64,000 nt of DNA from Terfezia claveryi (Eukaryota; Ascomycota; Pezizomycetes; Pezizales; Pezizaceae). Shown here piece after piece: positions 32,076 through 43,713 of the stretch (within the stretch, counting starts at the first letter, position 1; each line of letters starts with the position of its first letter). Below the pieces are notes generated by a model. It saw only the letters and a list, made by a program, of their open reading frames with translations. It had not been told where the DNA came from and did not search any database. The translations under genes and the position numbers were made by a program. Location of the stretch: assembly GCA_015179025.1 (NCBI GenBank), contig WHUX01000094.1, positions 124,001 to 188,000 on the forward strand, read 5' to 3'.

Positions 32076-32924
32076 ATGCCTCGTTATCAGACACAGACCC
32101 CACAACCCACCACTTCTCTTTTTTATCTTATTCTTTTCTTGAGCTTTGCCGCCCTTCTTGGGCTATTTTATGTACTAAGTGCTGGAGAAGCCGCGGCAAG
32201 CAAAAATCCCCCGGCGAACTTAGTCCATGGCACCAGAAGTTGGGAACTTTTTGTGTCCTGTGCCTCGGGAACCCTGACCAGCTCTCATGCGGAACCGAGT
32301 ACGTGGGTGTGGGAGAAGTTGTGTGGAAGAAAATCAAAGTTGGAGAGAGAGCGGGAGAAGTGGGAGGAGGAAATGGCGGCGTGGGTGAGAAGGGAGGCAG
32401 AGTGGGTGAGGCAGAATACGCTGCAGATGGAGGAGAGGGAGAGGGAGAGGGAGGAGAGGGCGGCGTGGGTGGGAAGGGAGGCAGAGTGGGTGAGGGAGAG
32501 GGCGGCGTGGGTGGGAAGGGAGGCAGAGTGGGTGAGGCAGAACACGCTGCAGAGGGAGGAGAGGGAGAGGGAGAGGCTGGCATGGGAGGAGGAAAGGGCG
32601 GCGTGGGTGGGAAGGGAGGCAGAGTGGGTGAGGAAGAACACGCTGCAGAGGGAGGAGAGGGAGAGGGAGAGGGAGGAGAGGGCGGCGTGGGTGGGAAGGG
32701 AGGCAGAGTGGGTGAGGGAGAGGGCGGCGTGGGTGGGAAGGGAGGCAGAGTGGGTGAGGGAGAGGGCGGCGTGGGTGGGAAGGGAGGCAGAGTGGGTGAG
32801 GCAGAACATGCTGCAGAGGGAGGTGAGGGAGAGGGAGAGGATGGCATGGGAGGAGGAGAGGCGCAGGTGGGATAGGATGCTAACCGTGCTGGAGAAGGTG
32901 GTGGAGGAGCGCGCGGTCGGTTAA
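32076..32924 (+). CDS. Membrane-anchored coiled-coil protein with 14-residue repeats
   Basis: From the ATG at 32076 the frame gives 282 residues. Residues of about 12-33 form a strongly hydrophobic segment ([21 protein letters not shown]), a probable signal anchor. Residues of about 85-265 are a charged helix built on the unit [14 protein letters not shown], a 42-bp DNA unit repeated about seven times with inserts such as [13 protein letters not shown]. Tryptophans recur in each unit. I do not recognise the family. Because of the purine-rich repeat, both other frames and the opposite strand are also open, so the coding frame is chosen by the membrane segment and start codon. The gene begins 35 bp beyond the end of the TA-flanked element, and an upstream extension of the frame runs into that element. 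Expression is uncertain. Confidence 0.5.
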   Translation: MPRYQTQTPQPTTSLFYLILFLSFAALLGLFYVLSAGEAAASKNPPANLVHGTRSWELFVSCASGTLTSSHAEPSTWVWEKLCGRKSKLEREREKWEEEMAAWVRREAEWVRQNTLQMEEREREREERAAWVGREAEWVRERAAWVGREAEWVRQNTLQREERERERLAWEEERAAWVGREAEWVRKNTLQREEREREREERAAWVGREAEWVRERAAWVGREAEWVRERAAWVGREAEWVRQNMLQREVRERERMAWEEERRRWDRMLTVLEKVVEERAVG

Positions 32925-33811
32925 GTGAATGTTATGTGCTGAAGGTGCACAGACACACTTGCAATTTTTCTCTGCTCGATTACCTGAAACTTTCGTACCT
33001 AATCGATACATGTGCTGAGCCCTATCATTCGATATCCCCTCCTAGGATGTTCTATGTAATGCCACATGGTCGCATGAATATCGAACCATCTCCTCAACCT
33101 TCACCTACGCTACCAATGCCAACCGCCACCCTCTCTCTCCTTGTGGTGTAATATAACAAACTGTATAGTTAATATCTTAGGGCGCCCCAATACGCAGTAT
33201 TTTAAGCCCAACATGTTCCGTAGTCCCTGCATCATGCAAATCTCTGACCAAGCCCATATATCTCGATATACAACCTATTCGGCCTCAAGGGTCCTAGCAA
33301 TCATAATACTAAGGCTCTCGGATTCAATACAGGCTTAGCCGAGACTTTTGAAGGCTCTTGATCTCCTTCTACGACTGGGGCTTAGCCCGGTGTGCAGGGA
33401 GGTTACCAAGTTTCCACTTGCGCAACGCACCCCCTGTTCTTCGTGGGTACCAGACAGAGCTGTTGGATATACTCGGTAAACATAAGCTCATACATGTGCT
33501 ATTCAACACATTCATGTGTATTCATGTGAAGGAGAGGATATCATGTATATATACATTCTATTTCCACACGTAGAAAGAGAAGACAGACAAGCTAGATACA
33601 CAAGCAAGCAATACGATCTCTACATATCACACATACCTAAACCCTGCGCACAACGGTAGCATCCAGAAGGGGCCTCTGGCCTTGTACACAAGGTGGGCCA
33701 GTGAGTGGCCTAGTGGTTATAGAGGACATACGGTAGTTGCAGGGCTGCAGTTCCTTGCCATAGACTACATAGACTAAATACGATCACGAGAAATGCAGAG
33801 TAACTACTAAA
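32925..33811. other. Intergenic, nothing recognised
   Basis: Short open frames only. A TGGCCTAGTGGTTATAGAGG sequence at 33708 looks like a Pol III A-box, but no matching B-box or tRNA fold could be traced. CTACTAAA at 33804-33811 is the left target duplication of the next element. Confidence 0.35.
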
Positions 33812-34421
33812 TACGCCTGGGCACGAGCCGGCTCGAGTCCAAGGTCACACAAGCTCGAGCCCGGAGGTCGTTGTAACCGCGAAATACCGAAGGTACCCGG
33901 TGAGTGGAAATCTTCAAAATGCGTTGCAGTTCCACCCTTTCCTCTTTTTTTTCTTTCTCAATAACACAACCTCCTCCGGCAGTCCTGGAGTTCATTTCCT
34001 CCCTTTAAAATTTACAACTATAATCGCTCCATTTCCGACATAACCAAACACGCCTACCAACACAAGAGGAGGAAACTGCACAAATTGATGAAATCACCGC
34101 TGTATCTCGCTATGGTTGAAACCTACCATTTGCTCGGTTACGACAATATTGCAGTCCTATGTATCGTCCGATTTCGCAGCCGACTTTAGGTGGACGATGA
34201 AGGTTGAAATTGATTCTGTCCATTTCCACGTCTGTTTATATCTGTATCTTCCATATTTCTGCGTCTTTGATTTTTTCCATGACCTATACAGATATGTAGC
34301 GTACGCAGTTATCTATTTACTCTTGCAATTCTCGCGAGCCGGCTCGAGCTCCTTTGTAAAACCACGAGTTGGCTCGAGCCACCCCCCAGGCTCGGCTCGA
34401 GCCGGCTCGTGCCCAGGCCTA
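33812..34421. mobile_element. hAT-type MITE with 8-bp target duplication
   Basis: The 610-bp element starts TACGCCTGGGCACGAGCCGG and ends with the near reverse complement CCGGCTCGTGCCCAGGCCTA. It is flanked on both sides by CTACTAAA (33804-33811 and 34422-34429). An 8-bp duplication is the hallmark of hAT transposition. Extra GGCTCGAGC motifs are repeated in both subterminal regions. No transposase is encoded, so it needs one in trans. Confidence 0.85.
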
Positions 34422-34429
34422 CTACTAAA

Positions 34430-34716
34430 GCAGGACAGGGACCTATGGCGGCCCTGTGCGAATGCAACCGAGGTGAACTGTGTTGCTCATTATGTACCTA
34501 GCCGTGGTTGACATTAATGACGTTCCCTTGTTGTAATTGGTCGATATGGGAATATATGTTATTCATATTTTTGAATTGGAGCAGCAATGGACCTAGGAAC
34601 CGGAGGAATTGCATGTACATGTAGAATTCTCGTGTTGGACTGGGAATGGGTAGCACCTTCATGTTGAGCTAGGCTTTGTGTTGCAACTGCATTCCAGATC
34701 CATGGCCCCCATGCTT
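34430..34716. other. Short intergenic stretch, nothing recognised
   Basis: No gene or repeat is supported here. Confidence 0.3.
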
Positions 34717-35940
34717 TTTTTTCTTTTTTTTTTTAAAAACTCATTACTCTTATATGGCCCCAATAGGGGCCATGAAGAGTCACCCGCAAGCCTGGGTGGA
34801 TTCAGGACGAGGCAAGTTAATCTGCCAGGTCCACTGTGAGAAATAAATATATAGATACTAAATTAACTGAAATAAAAATCGTGGTGTGGGGTCTCCCATG
34901 CTGTTATTAACCGGCGACGAATGAGCCCAAAGAGTCCCGAAAGAATCCTCTTTCTTACTCCTCTTCTTCCCACCTCTTCTCGTGCTACATATCCACCTCC
35001 CCGCGCTTCTCTTACTCGCCTCTTTGAGAGACCCTAAGTGAGCTCTCTATATAGGTAACTAAAGAAGGCCTCCATTGCCTCATATGAATCCTCTCCCTTT
35101 TTCTGCCAGTTCAGTTTGTCTAGCTCCTCCTAGATGTGTCTGTTACAGAGGAGGAGGACTTTTTCTCATCTGAAGTAGGAGCAGTCCAAGTTAAGATGGT
35201 CTCCATCTTCTGATGGGTATCTGCACCTGTATCCTGCTGTATCTGCTTTACCGATGCAGTGAGCTAGCTCTTCTGGGGTCCTCAGTTAGTGTGCATCTAA
35301 ATGAATGCAAAGAAGGCTTGTCTGCTCCAGTCTGAGACTCCTCACGTCCCGAATACTTTTTTTCTCCTTACTTCCTTCCAGATGGCCCTGGAGGCTGTTC
35401 GCAGCCCTCGCTCGGTAATTGTGCGAGGTGAGTCCCTGAGCTGGCCAAGGATTGATTAGATGTTGTATGCTGGTCTGCCTTTTCGTTACCTTCGATGCTG
35501 ATGTGACCTCTTACCCAGGCTATCTTAACATCTCTCCTTGACTCTAATATAGCTGACTTAATATCTGCCCCTATGCCTGACCTTAATGATGCTTCTCTAC
35601 TCATATTATATATAGAGTGTATAGCTGCTTAGGGGTCCGATAAGATAGCAAGTATGTCAGATTCTTCTGTATTGAGTACGAGTTGCATAGTGTGGAGCTT
35701 GCCATTTGCTATCATTACTAGGTCTTCGAGGGATTTACCGTAAGTGGCTTTATCTCCACCCTTCCGATCCTCTGAGTGTACTGCACGAGCAACCCCTTCT
35801 TTTCTTCTTGTTCCATCAGTAAAACAGACCCTCCATCCTTCATCTAGGATTCCTCCTATTGGACCTACCCAATACCCTTTAACTTTTGATAGTTCCGACC
35901 TTGGATCTATCATGGGTTCATTGATGATTAGAAAGACCTA
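34717..35940 (-). mobile_element. 5'-truncated LINE: RNase H region, 3' UTR and poly-A tail
   Basis: On the minus strand, pieces of a LINE RNase H domain appear: RVCFTDGTRR near 35810, the segment DILAILSDP near 35640, and KIAWVRGHISIEGNEKAD near 35490. A non-coding tail follows. Near its end it carries CCTGGCAGATTAACTTGCC and a GGCCCCTATTGGGGCC hairpin. It finishes in an A-rich tract at 34745-34717 (T-rich on the plus strand). The order and the tail identify the 3' end of a non-LTR element. The 5' part is missing. Confidence 0.8.
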
Positions 35941-36311
35941 GTTATTGTCTCTGTTCCTCGGCTGGGTTATCTGCTGCTGTCTTATAAAATGCCCCCGTGA
36001 TTGCACTGTACTGTTACAAGTGAAGACTAGAACCGTCATGCCAGGTTGAAGTATGCAAGCGTAGGTTTTGTGACTAGGAAGGCTCTAATCTCCTGGTTCC
36101 TTGTTCTTATGGCTCTATGGATCTCAAGACAGTGAAACTAAACTAGACTGAAGGTGGTATTAACAACTCTAGTAGGTCTAGATCATCTTGTTAGCACTAG
36201 ATTATAACAGGTAGTAACTACAAGCAGTTTAGTGCCAATTTACTGCGATGGGCGGGAATCTCTGGTGTTGTAGATTTCTTTTTTTCTACAGACCTTCTCA
36301 TACATCACCGG
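35941..36311. other. Intergenic, nothing recognised
   Basis: No gene is supported between the LINE fragment and the truncated inverted-repeat element. Confidence 0.3.
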
Positions 36312-36960
36312 GATGCTGTATCTACCTGTCGTATAATTCTAGGTAGAAATCGATCGAGGAATTGAAGTACCTTAACAATCAGCATATAAATAAGTACTTG
36401 CGATTAAGAAAGTACCGTTTCGCACCTTACCTGGATCCTATAAGTAAGAAATAGCTGGGATTTTCTAGGGTAAAAAGAAATCGTGCAACAAGATGTAGAC
36501 AAAAAAATATTATAAGTATGATTACTCCAAACTCACTAGATACCACATAGCGCATCGATATTCACCACAAGATGGTCTATATAGCCTGAACCATAAGGCC
36601 CCGTCTACCAAAACCCCCATGGATATAAGTATTGCATAGGAAATGTTGCAATTTCTACGGTAGCAAAAACTCAGTATCCCCCTTTGAAGGTGATGAGTTG
36701 TTAACTACATAAGCATGTACTTCATCACTTGAAGAGCTTGAGGTAATTTTTCCGGAATTCTCCTCTTGTTCAATGTCTGCAGCCCCCCACTAACCAACAG
36801 GAAGGGTATGTGATGTGGATGGGGTGGTCAAAATGACTTCATAGGGTGTTTTTTGAGTGTAGCAGAATGTTTTGTTCGATTCACATTTACCAAATTGAGG
36901 AATTAGATTAATTGCCCACGACCGGCAAAGAGGGTATGCTGCCCGCGAGCGGCCCAGAAT
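36312..36960. mobile_element. Inverted-repeat element, TGTTCTGGGCCGC family, copy C (left end missing)
   Basis: The sequence from TATCTACCTGTCGTATAATT onward follows copy A from about 17453 with small deletions. The right end is CAAATTGAGGAATTAGATTAATTGCCC then GAGCGGCCCAGAAT. The left terminal repeat is absent, so the copy is truncated. Confidence 0.7.
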
Positions 36961-37277
36961 ATATACATAGGTGTTTCCTCTGATGACAAGGGAGATGGCC
37001 TTAAGAGCAATGCAAATCTGGAAAAGGAATGTAGAAAATGCTTGTGGGTTCAAGTTATTGATACTTTAAACGGACAACGCTGCAGAATTTACAGGACAAA
37101 AATGGACCAATATGTGCCAGGACGAGGGTATCATACATTACACAACTGGCCCATATGGCCCTAATTTGAACTCGTACACGGAACGGGTAATAAAAACAAT
37201 AGTGAATCATTCCTCGGTAATGTTGTGGGCGGCCGAGATAGAGGAATTTTGGCCTTAGCAGCAAAAGCATCTGTATA

Positions 37278-38376
37278 TGTTCTGGGCCGCTCTCGGGCAG
37301 CACAGCTCCCGCCGGTGGCATACCCACTATGCCCTTCGCCGGCAATGTATTAATTTAGTACTTCATAACGCACCTGAATTAATAACAATATATGAACCTA
37401 ACTAGACCTATATCAAATTTATACAACTAGGCTATCATTGATCTTGGTGCAGGCAGTATCGGCCAGAAGCTGGCCTGGGAGCTGTGTGACGTGAAACAGC
37501 TGTATGATGTATCTATCTCTGGGTCGATTGGGTCATTCTCCGGGGCATCCTCCGGGTCAGTTGGGTTATTATCTAATAATCCAATTTGTGTTCGTTCAAC
37601 TAGAGTTGCCATAGTCCTGACCTGCTAGGATCATCTCTACAACAAAAGTTTTCCTTAGGAAAAAAAAAAAAAAAAGATCTTCAACAAATTTTTTCCATCC
37701 AAATAAAAACCCCGCAAAGCCTGAAAGCGGGCTTTCTCTTCATTTCTGCTCAGAGAGCTGCTTCGCTGAGATAAAATAAAGTGAGGCGGTAAGGGGCTGC
37801 CTTCACACTTTTTTCTTCAGTTTGGACCATTACCTGAATCGCCTCCCTTATATTGATCATAGCGAGTATCATCAAATCGCAAGTGATGTGGAGTATCACG
37901 TAGGTACTGATGTCTTCTGTTCCACTGGTGAAAGGTCCCATAGATTTGAGGCCTGGAACCCTAGCTGGCGCTCGGGAGCAGCCTACAGCTGAGCCTGGCG
38001 CATTGAGTTGCAGACATACATGACGAAAATGAATGGTAGAGTTTTAAGGTAGAGTAGTAAGGTACAAAGGTTAATAAACTGGTAGAAAACCAAGTGCATG
38101 TATTGATGTTGAGGAATGAATAAATCTGACAAAACCGGATCTCAGCTGGGCTTCTAAATTAAGAAAGTGTCCACCCCAGATTTATATCTTATGTCGGACC
38201 TATTATCTCACTATACCGGGCATATCTTATTAGTATATCACATGGTCCCCTTACTGGGACCGCATATGAGTAATGAGTATTTTCTAGTATACCAATCTGT
38301 TATTACCGAGTTCAGGAATTAAATTATTGCCCGCGAGGGGCATAGTGGGTATGCCGCCCGCGAGCGGCCCCGAACA
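37278..38376. mobile_element. Inverted-repeat element, TGTTCTGGGCCGC family, copy D
   Basis: The left end is TGTTCTGGGCCGCTCTCGGG and the right end, reversed, is TGTTCGGGGCCGCTCGCGGG. Each is followed inward by a GGCATACCCACTATGCC-type block. Inside, the minus strand from 37612 encodes MATLVERTQIGLLDNNPTDP and an acidic continuation. This is the best preserved start of the frame that is broken in copies A, B and E. A LINE 3' hairpin (GGTCCCCTTACTGGGACC, near 38249) lies inside, indicating a nested insertion or shared sequence. Confidence 0.65.
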
Positions 38377-41300
38377 TATATCAACTGAATATGTCCCTCA
38401 CAGTGGATTGGAAGACAATAAATACGCCTCCTGAGTTGTGGTATAAAAGAAACCTCACTTGGGCCATATCCGAGTGTGGGGTATTAAAGCTAGCGTATGA
38501 AACTATCAAATCCAAGCCTGGAAATATAGTCATTGACTATATCGTGGATTAAATGGGGGGATGTAGGGCTTGGTCTGCAGTACCAAAAGGAAAGAGAAAG
38601 AAGTGGGATTCCAAAACGCGGTGTGAGGGATAGGAACGTGGTCAGGAATCAGGGTAATGGGCAAGAAGGGATTAGCTACTTTGTTTTAGTGGTTATAAGT
38701 CGTTGCAACGTTTTTTCCCGCACAAATGTGAAACCTTTCGCTTCTTCTTACCAGCTAGATAACCAGCGTGATACGCCATTATCACTTTTCTCTTATCGTT
38801 ATACTCTAATCCCGGGATTTATGCAAGTGTCGGACTTCGCTCTCCGCAGGACGATTCTGTAACGATTCTGTTAGACCTAGAACGCTCCGCCGGCTCTTAC
38901 GAGCCTCCGGACAACTAGCGGCTACACAGCTAATTCATATTGGTCTCTTCGACCGTAGAGCTGTGGCAGAGGAATCTTGTTCAAAATATCTGCATAATCG
39001 AACACTTACACACGCAAGATACTTACTTACTTACGCAGCAGAAGTCATTGTTCATAATTGATCTACCAACAGGGGCATTGCTGTACCCCTTTCAGCCATA
39101 ATTCTGAATGCGACATTTACGTTGAAGCCAATGGAGGCTCTGGTGGCTTTTGTGGCTTTTGTGGCTTTTTTTTGGCTCTTTTTTATTGTTGTTTTGTTCT
39201 TCGTTTCACTGTTCTTTTTGTTTGTTTGTTGAACACAAGGATTAAGGATCGAAAACAATAGGCAATGTTAGCATAATTGCCTTTGTACTCGAATTCTATG
39301 AGGTATCACGGGTCGCAAAAGCATAAGGGCGGGCATGAATCCAGGAACAAGACAAGCAGGATGAAAAAAAGGAATTAAAGGAGCACGTAGAGGAACCAGA
39401 GCACTCGCTAAGATCGCCGCCCTTTGGGTTGAAATCCACAGACGAGGATTTGGGTTGAACTCCCAGAAGCAAGGAATTCGACATTTCGGACAAAAAGCAT
39501 TTTTCCCTTCCCACACACATAACGAATCCTACGTGTGTGATACCATACCTTTACGTAGTAAGAACGAGAAAGCCATTATTGAACCAAAGGTCTCATACCC
39601 AGAATGTTCCCCAACATTCCGCATTCGCAACAGCTTTTTCGCTGTTTCCTCTTCCACATTAGTTAGGTTACCGTACTTTCAGAACCGATGTTACTGATTT
39701 CCTTGTATAATGGGAAGGACTAACTATGGATTGGACTGATGGACAGAGCATCAAAAAGGTTCCCCTCTTCTGTGAAAAGATGATCGGTAATTATATAAGA
39801 CACTAAATTCGTATATTACAGGGGGTAGTTGGGATGAATCTGAAATTGCCTCGAATTCAAGGAAGACAACAATGAACAGTTAAGGAATACCAAGACATTC
39901 TTGCAGAATCTTGTTCAGAACATGAGGAAAGAGAAAGAACCTTCTGTGGCTACTTATAGGATGTTTATATTCGAGTTTGCAGAGAGATCTAACCTCCTTG
40001 TGTCTCGACTGGCGATCAATGAACACACGAGAGTCTTTACGTTTCTACAAGCATTACCTGATAGATAGGAGATAAGCCTTGCAAGCAATGTAAAATTGAC
40101 ATAGATATTACAGGATCGACTGCCAACATCCTGTCAGACTTGGATAAAGAAGCCTTGAACATATGCAAGAAGGATGATTCGCAGATGAGTAAGGTCTGGA
40201 AGGGAAAGAAGTAGATAGAAACGAATCCCCCGGTCAATATCCTCTCAAAACTAAAGAATAAATTGAGGGATAAAACAAAGACGGAAAGCCTGGCGAAGAA
40301 TCCTAATCGAGGGAAGTCGGAACCTCTAGAGGATGTCTGCCGCAGACAACTGCCTGATGTAGTATCTAACGAAATTTAGAAGCTACGCAAGTAGTGATAC
40401 ATTATCCATACCATTGTTAAGATACCGGCCTGTATTAAACCCAAAGAGCATTGTACCAACTGCAGCTCTCTCGTGCTGGTCTCGTTTTCTGTTTCAATAG
40501 TGTCACCTGCCAAGCTTAGCTTAGCCTGTGTATCGGCGTACTGCCAATTCTAGTTAGGTATACTGCGTTCTATAATCTTTAGTTAGTTGGGGTATTAATG
40601 TTCCGCTCTCAATCAGAAGGCGCAGAAGACTCAGCTACATGCCAACGCGCTCCTTTTTGACACCGACCTTTAGGTGAGGTTCTCTGATATCGTGGTAGCT
40701 TCCCCCAGGGGAAAACATGTCTCTTGGGATATGATGTATTCTCGCGTAACAAATTAATTTGGTGAATTCGAACCACCGGCCCGAATTGATAATAAACTAA
40801 ATACAACTTTTACTAAAGCTAGGGGATTGAGGTGTGCAGAGCGAACTGTTAAAGCTACATGTGTTCAATATTTGTGGTTTGTTTTGTTTCCCATTGGCTA
40901 CATTTGCAACAACTTTACCGGATACCGTACACCCTCTATCTAAGGTGGGGTCATGATGGCACATTGCGTGAATGCAGGTCTACAGATCTACTGGAGCATC
41001 CCATGCCAGGTAGCAGTTGAAGGATTTCAGATTTAGCCTATCTCAAGCATCTTCTATAATAGCTGGGTATGAGAACATAACACAGCTTATTGGTTTACCT
41101 TAGATTAAACGTCTGATTAAACATTCATAACAATCGACTATTTGCTCTTCTCCAATCGACTTAGACTAGGCAAGGCATCATCATGAATCGAGCTGTTAAC
41201 CATGAGGTATCGATATTTGGGGATGCCAGGGCTAATGCCCTCATCATAACCAGAGCACTTCGCTATAGATGCTTGTTGTTGAATCAATCATTAAAAAACA

Positions 41301-42342
41301 AGGGAATGACATTCCATCAGTCACTTAGGTAGTTTGAATATTTCTCCGTTTCTTAGATGTTATTTTTCTTATGTTTCTAACAACTATGTAGCTACCATTA
41401 ATTTGAGGTAATCTGAGAGACGAGTTACTTATCCTATTGACCTTAGCGAATATGCATGGCCATTTCTGCATTACCGCTGAGCCACAATCTTGAGTAGTCC
41501 TCACTGTAAATATTAAAATTCCCCTCGCAGAATAGCGGCTTCCAAGTACTTTCAGGGGAATGAAGTCTACCAGTCCCACAATTTGTCCTTGATGAGATTC
41601 CGGTTCCACGGCGGGTACCTCATATGGCCTCCCTAGTCTACGTCTGTTTATAAGTTCTGCATGACTCCTTTATTAGAAAATCCGATGATACTGACAGCGA
41701 CTGTATTGATGCACGCATTTTGAATTGCCCTCGACTTTCTAGTAACTACGGTGAGTTGTAGATCACTATAGTAAATTTACGTGAAACATTCACAATAATA
41801 ATGGACAGGGCCCGGCTGGAACACAACACCTTCCAAAAACGGTCCGCACACCATTTTGGTTTCTATGTTGCTTTCGTCCGATCTTAGTGTGTAAAGTGTG
41901 CTAAACTAGCAGGGATAGTTGAATACAACAACCGCTAGAGCTGTGAACGGCGACACTAGTCGGTAAACACCTCAGCGACTACCTAATACGGAAAGCTTAC
42001 TTCTCAGCCGACCCATCGACATAACTATATTGGTGGGACTGCTCGTGGGGTAAAGAAATTGCACCAAAGGATATTCTGGAGTATGGAGACTGTCAGCGTG
42101 CTATGTTCGCTTTGCCCGAAGCGATCATGTAGGATGAAGGCCTGGTGCTAGAACGGGATTGAGGCTTGGGGGGCAGATGTACCCTTTATCCTGTAGCCCA
42201 AAAGCATTTCGAATTAGTATTAATATCACTGTTACATGAACATAAATACTCATCTTGAATCTGCCTGTTCTTCCTCATCAATCAATAGACTTCCAATACA
42301 AAGCCAAAATCGCCGGATTCTCCCCTCTGATTGATATTCACG
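38377..42342. other. Long gene-poor stretch; possible gag remnant
   Basis: No intact gene is supported over nearly 4 kb. Plus-strand phrases near 39960-40060 (FEFAERSNLLVSRLAINEHT, then a FLQALPDR-like segment) are reminiscent of an LTR-retroelement gag, but stops interrupt them. A three-copy TGTGGCTTT repeat lies at about 39140-39165. The last 100 bp contain the promoter of the subtilisin gene, with CATAAATACT at 42241 as a possible TATA element. Confidence 0.35.
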
Positions 42343-43713
42343 ATGTTCTCTGAACTCTTAATACTTGCTGCACTCATCACAGCTGTTCTTGCGGGACCAA
42401 TTCCAACTCCCAAGGCTGGCGATGTCATCACTGGACGTTACATTGTTGTCATGATGGAGGACACCACTGCCTCCGACTTCCAGGCGCACCGAGACTTTGT
42501 TGTCAACAAGCTTGTATTCGTGTCAAAAAGGGACAGAGTTGAAGCCACGGCCGAGTCAACCTTCACCCACACGTTCAACCTTGGTAAGCTCAAGGGATAT
42601 ACTGGCAGCTTTGATGATGCTACCATTGAAGAAATTGCCAGCCGCCCAGAGGTGAGTAGTTTATGATATCCGTATTTCTAGTGTTACATACCGGTATATG
42701 GACGCTAATCGAGATACCCATTCGATCAGGTTGCGTACGTTGAGGCCGATAAGATTGTGACCACCCAGGCCCTTGTTACCCAGAGCAATGTTCCCTCATG
42801 GGGTTTGGCCCGTATTTCACACCGCAACCGGGGACCCACAACCTTTGTATATGATAGCTCTGCTGGTGCTGGAACCTTCGCATATGTTGTTGATACTGGT
42901 GTCCTTACCACCCACGCCCAGTTTGATGGTCGTGCTACTGTTGGGTATAATGCCATCAATAGAGAAAGCAATGCCGATGTAAGTAGCACTCTTTTCAACA
43001 TCTGAAATTTGCGTCAATTAAAACGTATATTATAGTAACAAGTAGTTGTTGCGTTGTAGGGCAATGGTCACGGAACGCATGTCGCTGGTACCATCGCTGG
43101 TTCCACGGTTGGTGTTGCCAAGCTCGCGAGTATTATCGGTGTCAAGGTCCTTGACGCCAGCGGCTCTGGTGCCACCTCTGGTATCATTGCTGGTATCAAT
43201 TGGCTCGTCAGCGATGCGCAGGACAAGCGCAGGATTGGACGTGCTGTCGCCAACATGAGTTTGGGAGGTAGCTACTCTGCCTCTCTCAACAAGGCAGTTG
43301 CTGCTGCTGTCAACATCGGAATTCCATTCATTGTTGCTGCGGGTAACTCCAACGCGAACGCTGCCAATTTCTCTCCGGCATCTACCTTGTCTGCCATCAC
43401 CGTTGGTGCTACCGACCGCACCGATGCTCGTGCATCTTACTCTAATTTCGGTTCCAATCTCGACGTCTTCGCTCCTGGTTCTAGAATCACCTCGGCCTGG
43501 ATTGGATCCAATTTATCGATAAACACGATTTCCGGTACCTCTATGGCTTCTCCCCACGTCTGTGGTTTGGCCGCGTATTTGATGGCATACGAGAACCTCA
43601 CCAGCCCCAGCGCGGTTATTAACCGTATCGTGGAACTCTCGACTACTAATGTTGTTACCAACCCCGGCTCTGGATCCCCCAACCGTCTCGTCTACAATGG
43701 CTCTGGGCAGTAG
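42343..43713 (+). CDS. Secreted subtilisin-like serine protease (proteinase K type, S8)
   Basis: This is a secreted endopeptidase. Exons are 42343-42651, 42730-42978 and 43060-43713, all phase 0, giving 403 residues. A signal peptide ([16 protein letters not shown]) is followed by an I9-type inhibitor prodomain ([20 protein letters not shown], about residues 35-105). The catalytic triad is visible: Asp about 158 in YVVDTGV, His about 190 in [10 protein letters not shown], and Ser about 347 in SGTSMASPH. The oxyanion Asn lies in VAAGNSN. Length and order match fungal alkaline or cuticle-degrading proteases. Introns split the prodomain-mature junction and the Asp-His interval, as is common in this family. 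The frame is intact. It lies isolated in repeat-rich DNA. Confidence 0.95.

Noticed and set aside
32128..32847. Pro/Ser-rich minus-strand frame of 239 codons, plus a Gly/Glu-rich plus-strand frame at 32240-32875
   Set aside because: Both are generated by the same 42-bp purine-rich repeat; they lack the start context and membrane segment of the chosen frame, although coding status there is itself uncertain.
33700..33775. tRNA-like segment with GTGGCCTAGTGGTTA
   Set aside because: It has an A-box-like start but no acceptable B-box (GGTTCGANNCC) or cloverleaf could be drawn.
37705..37740. CCCGC...GCGGG hairpin followed by a T-containing stretch, resembling a bacterial terminator
   Set aside because: It lies inside a fungal inverted-repeat element with no adjacent gene; rho-independent terminators do not apply.
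39300..39530. Plus-strand phrase with GTRALAKIAALW that faintly recalled a histone H3 segment
   Set aside because: The match is confined to a few residues, stops interrupt it, and the surrounding histone motifs are absent.
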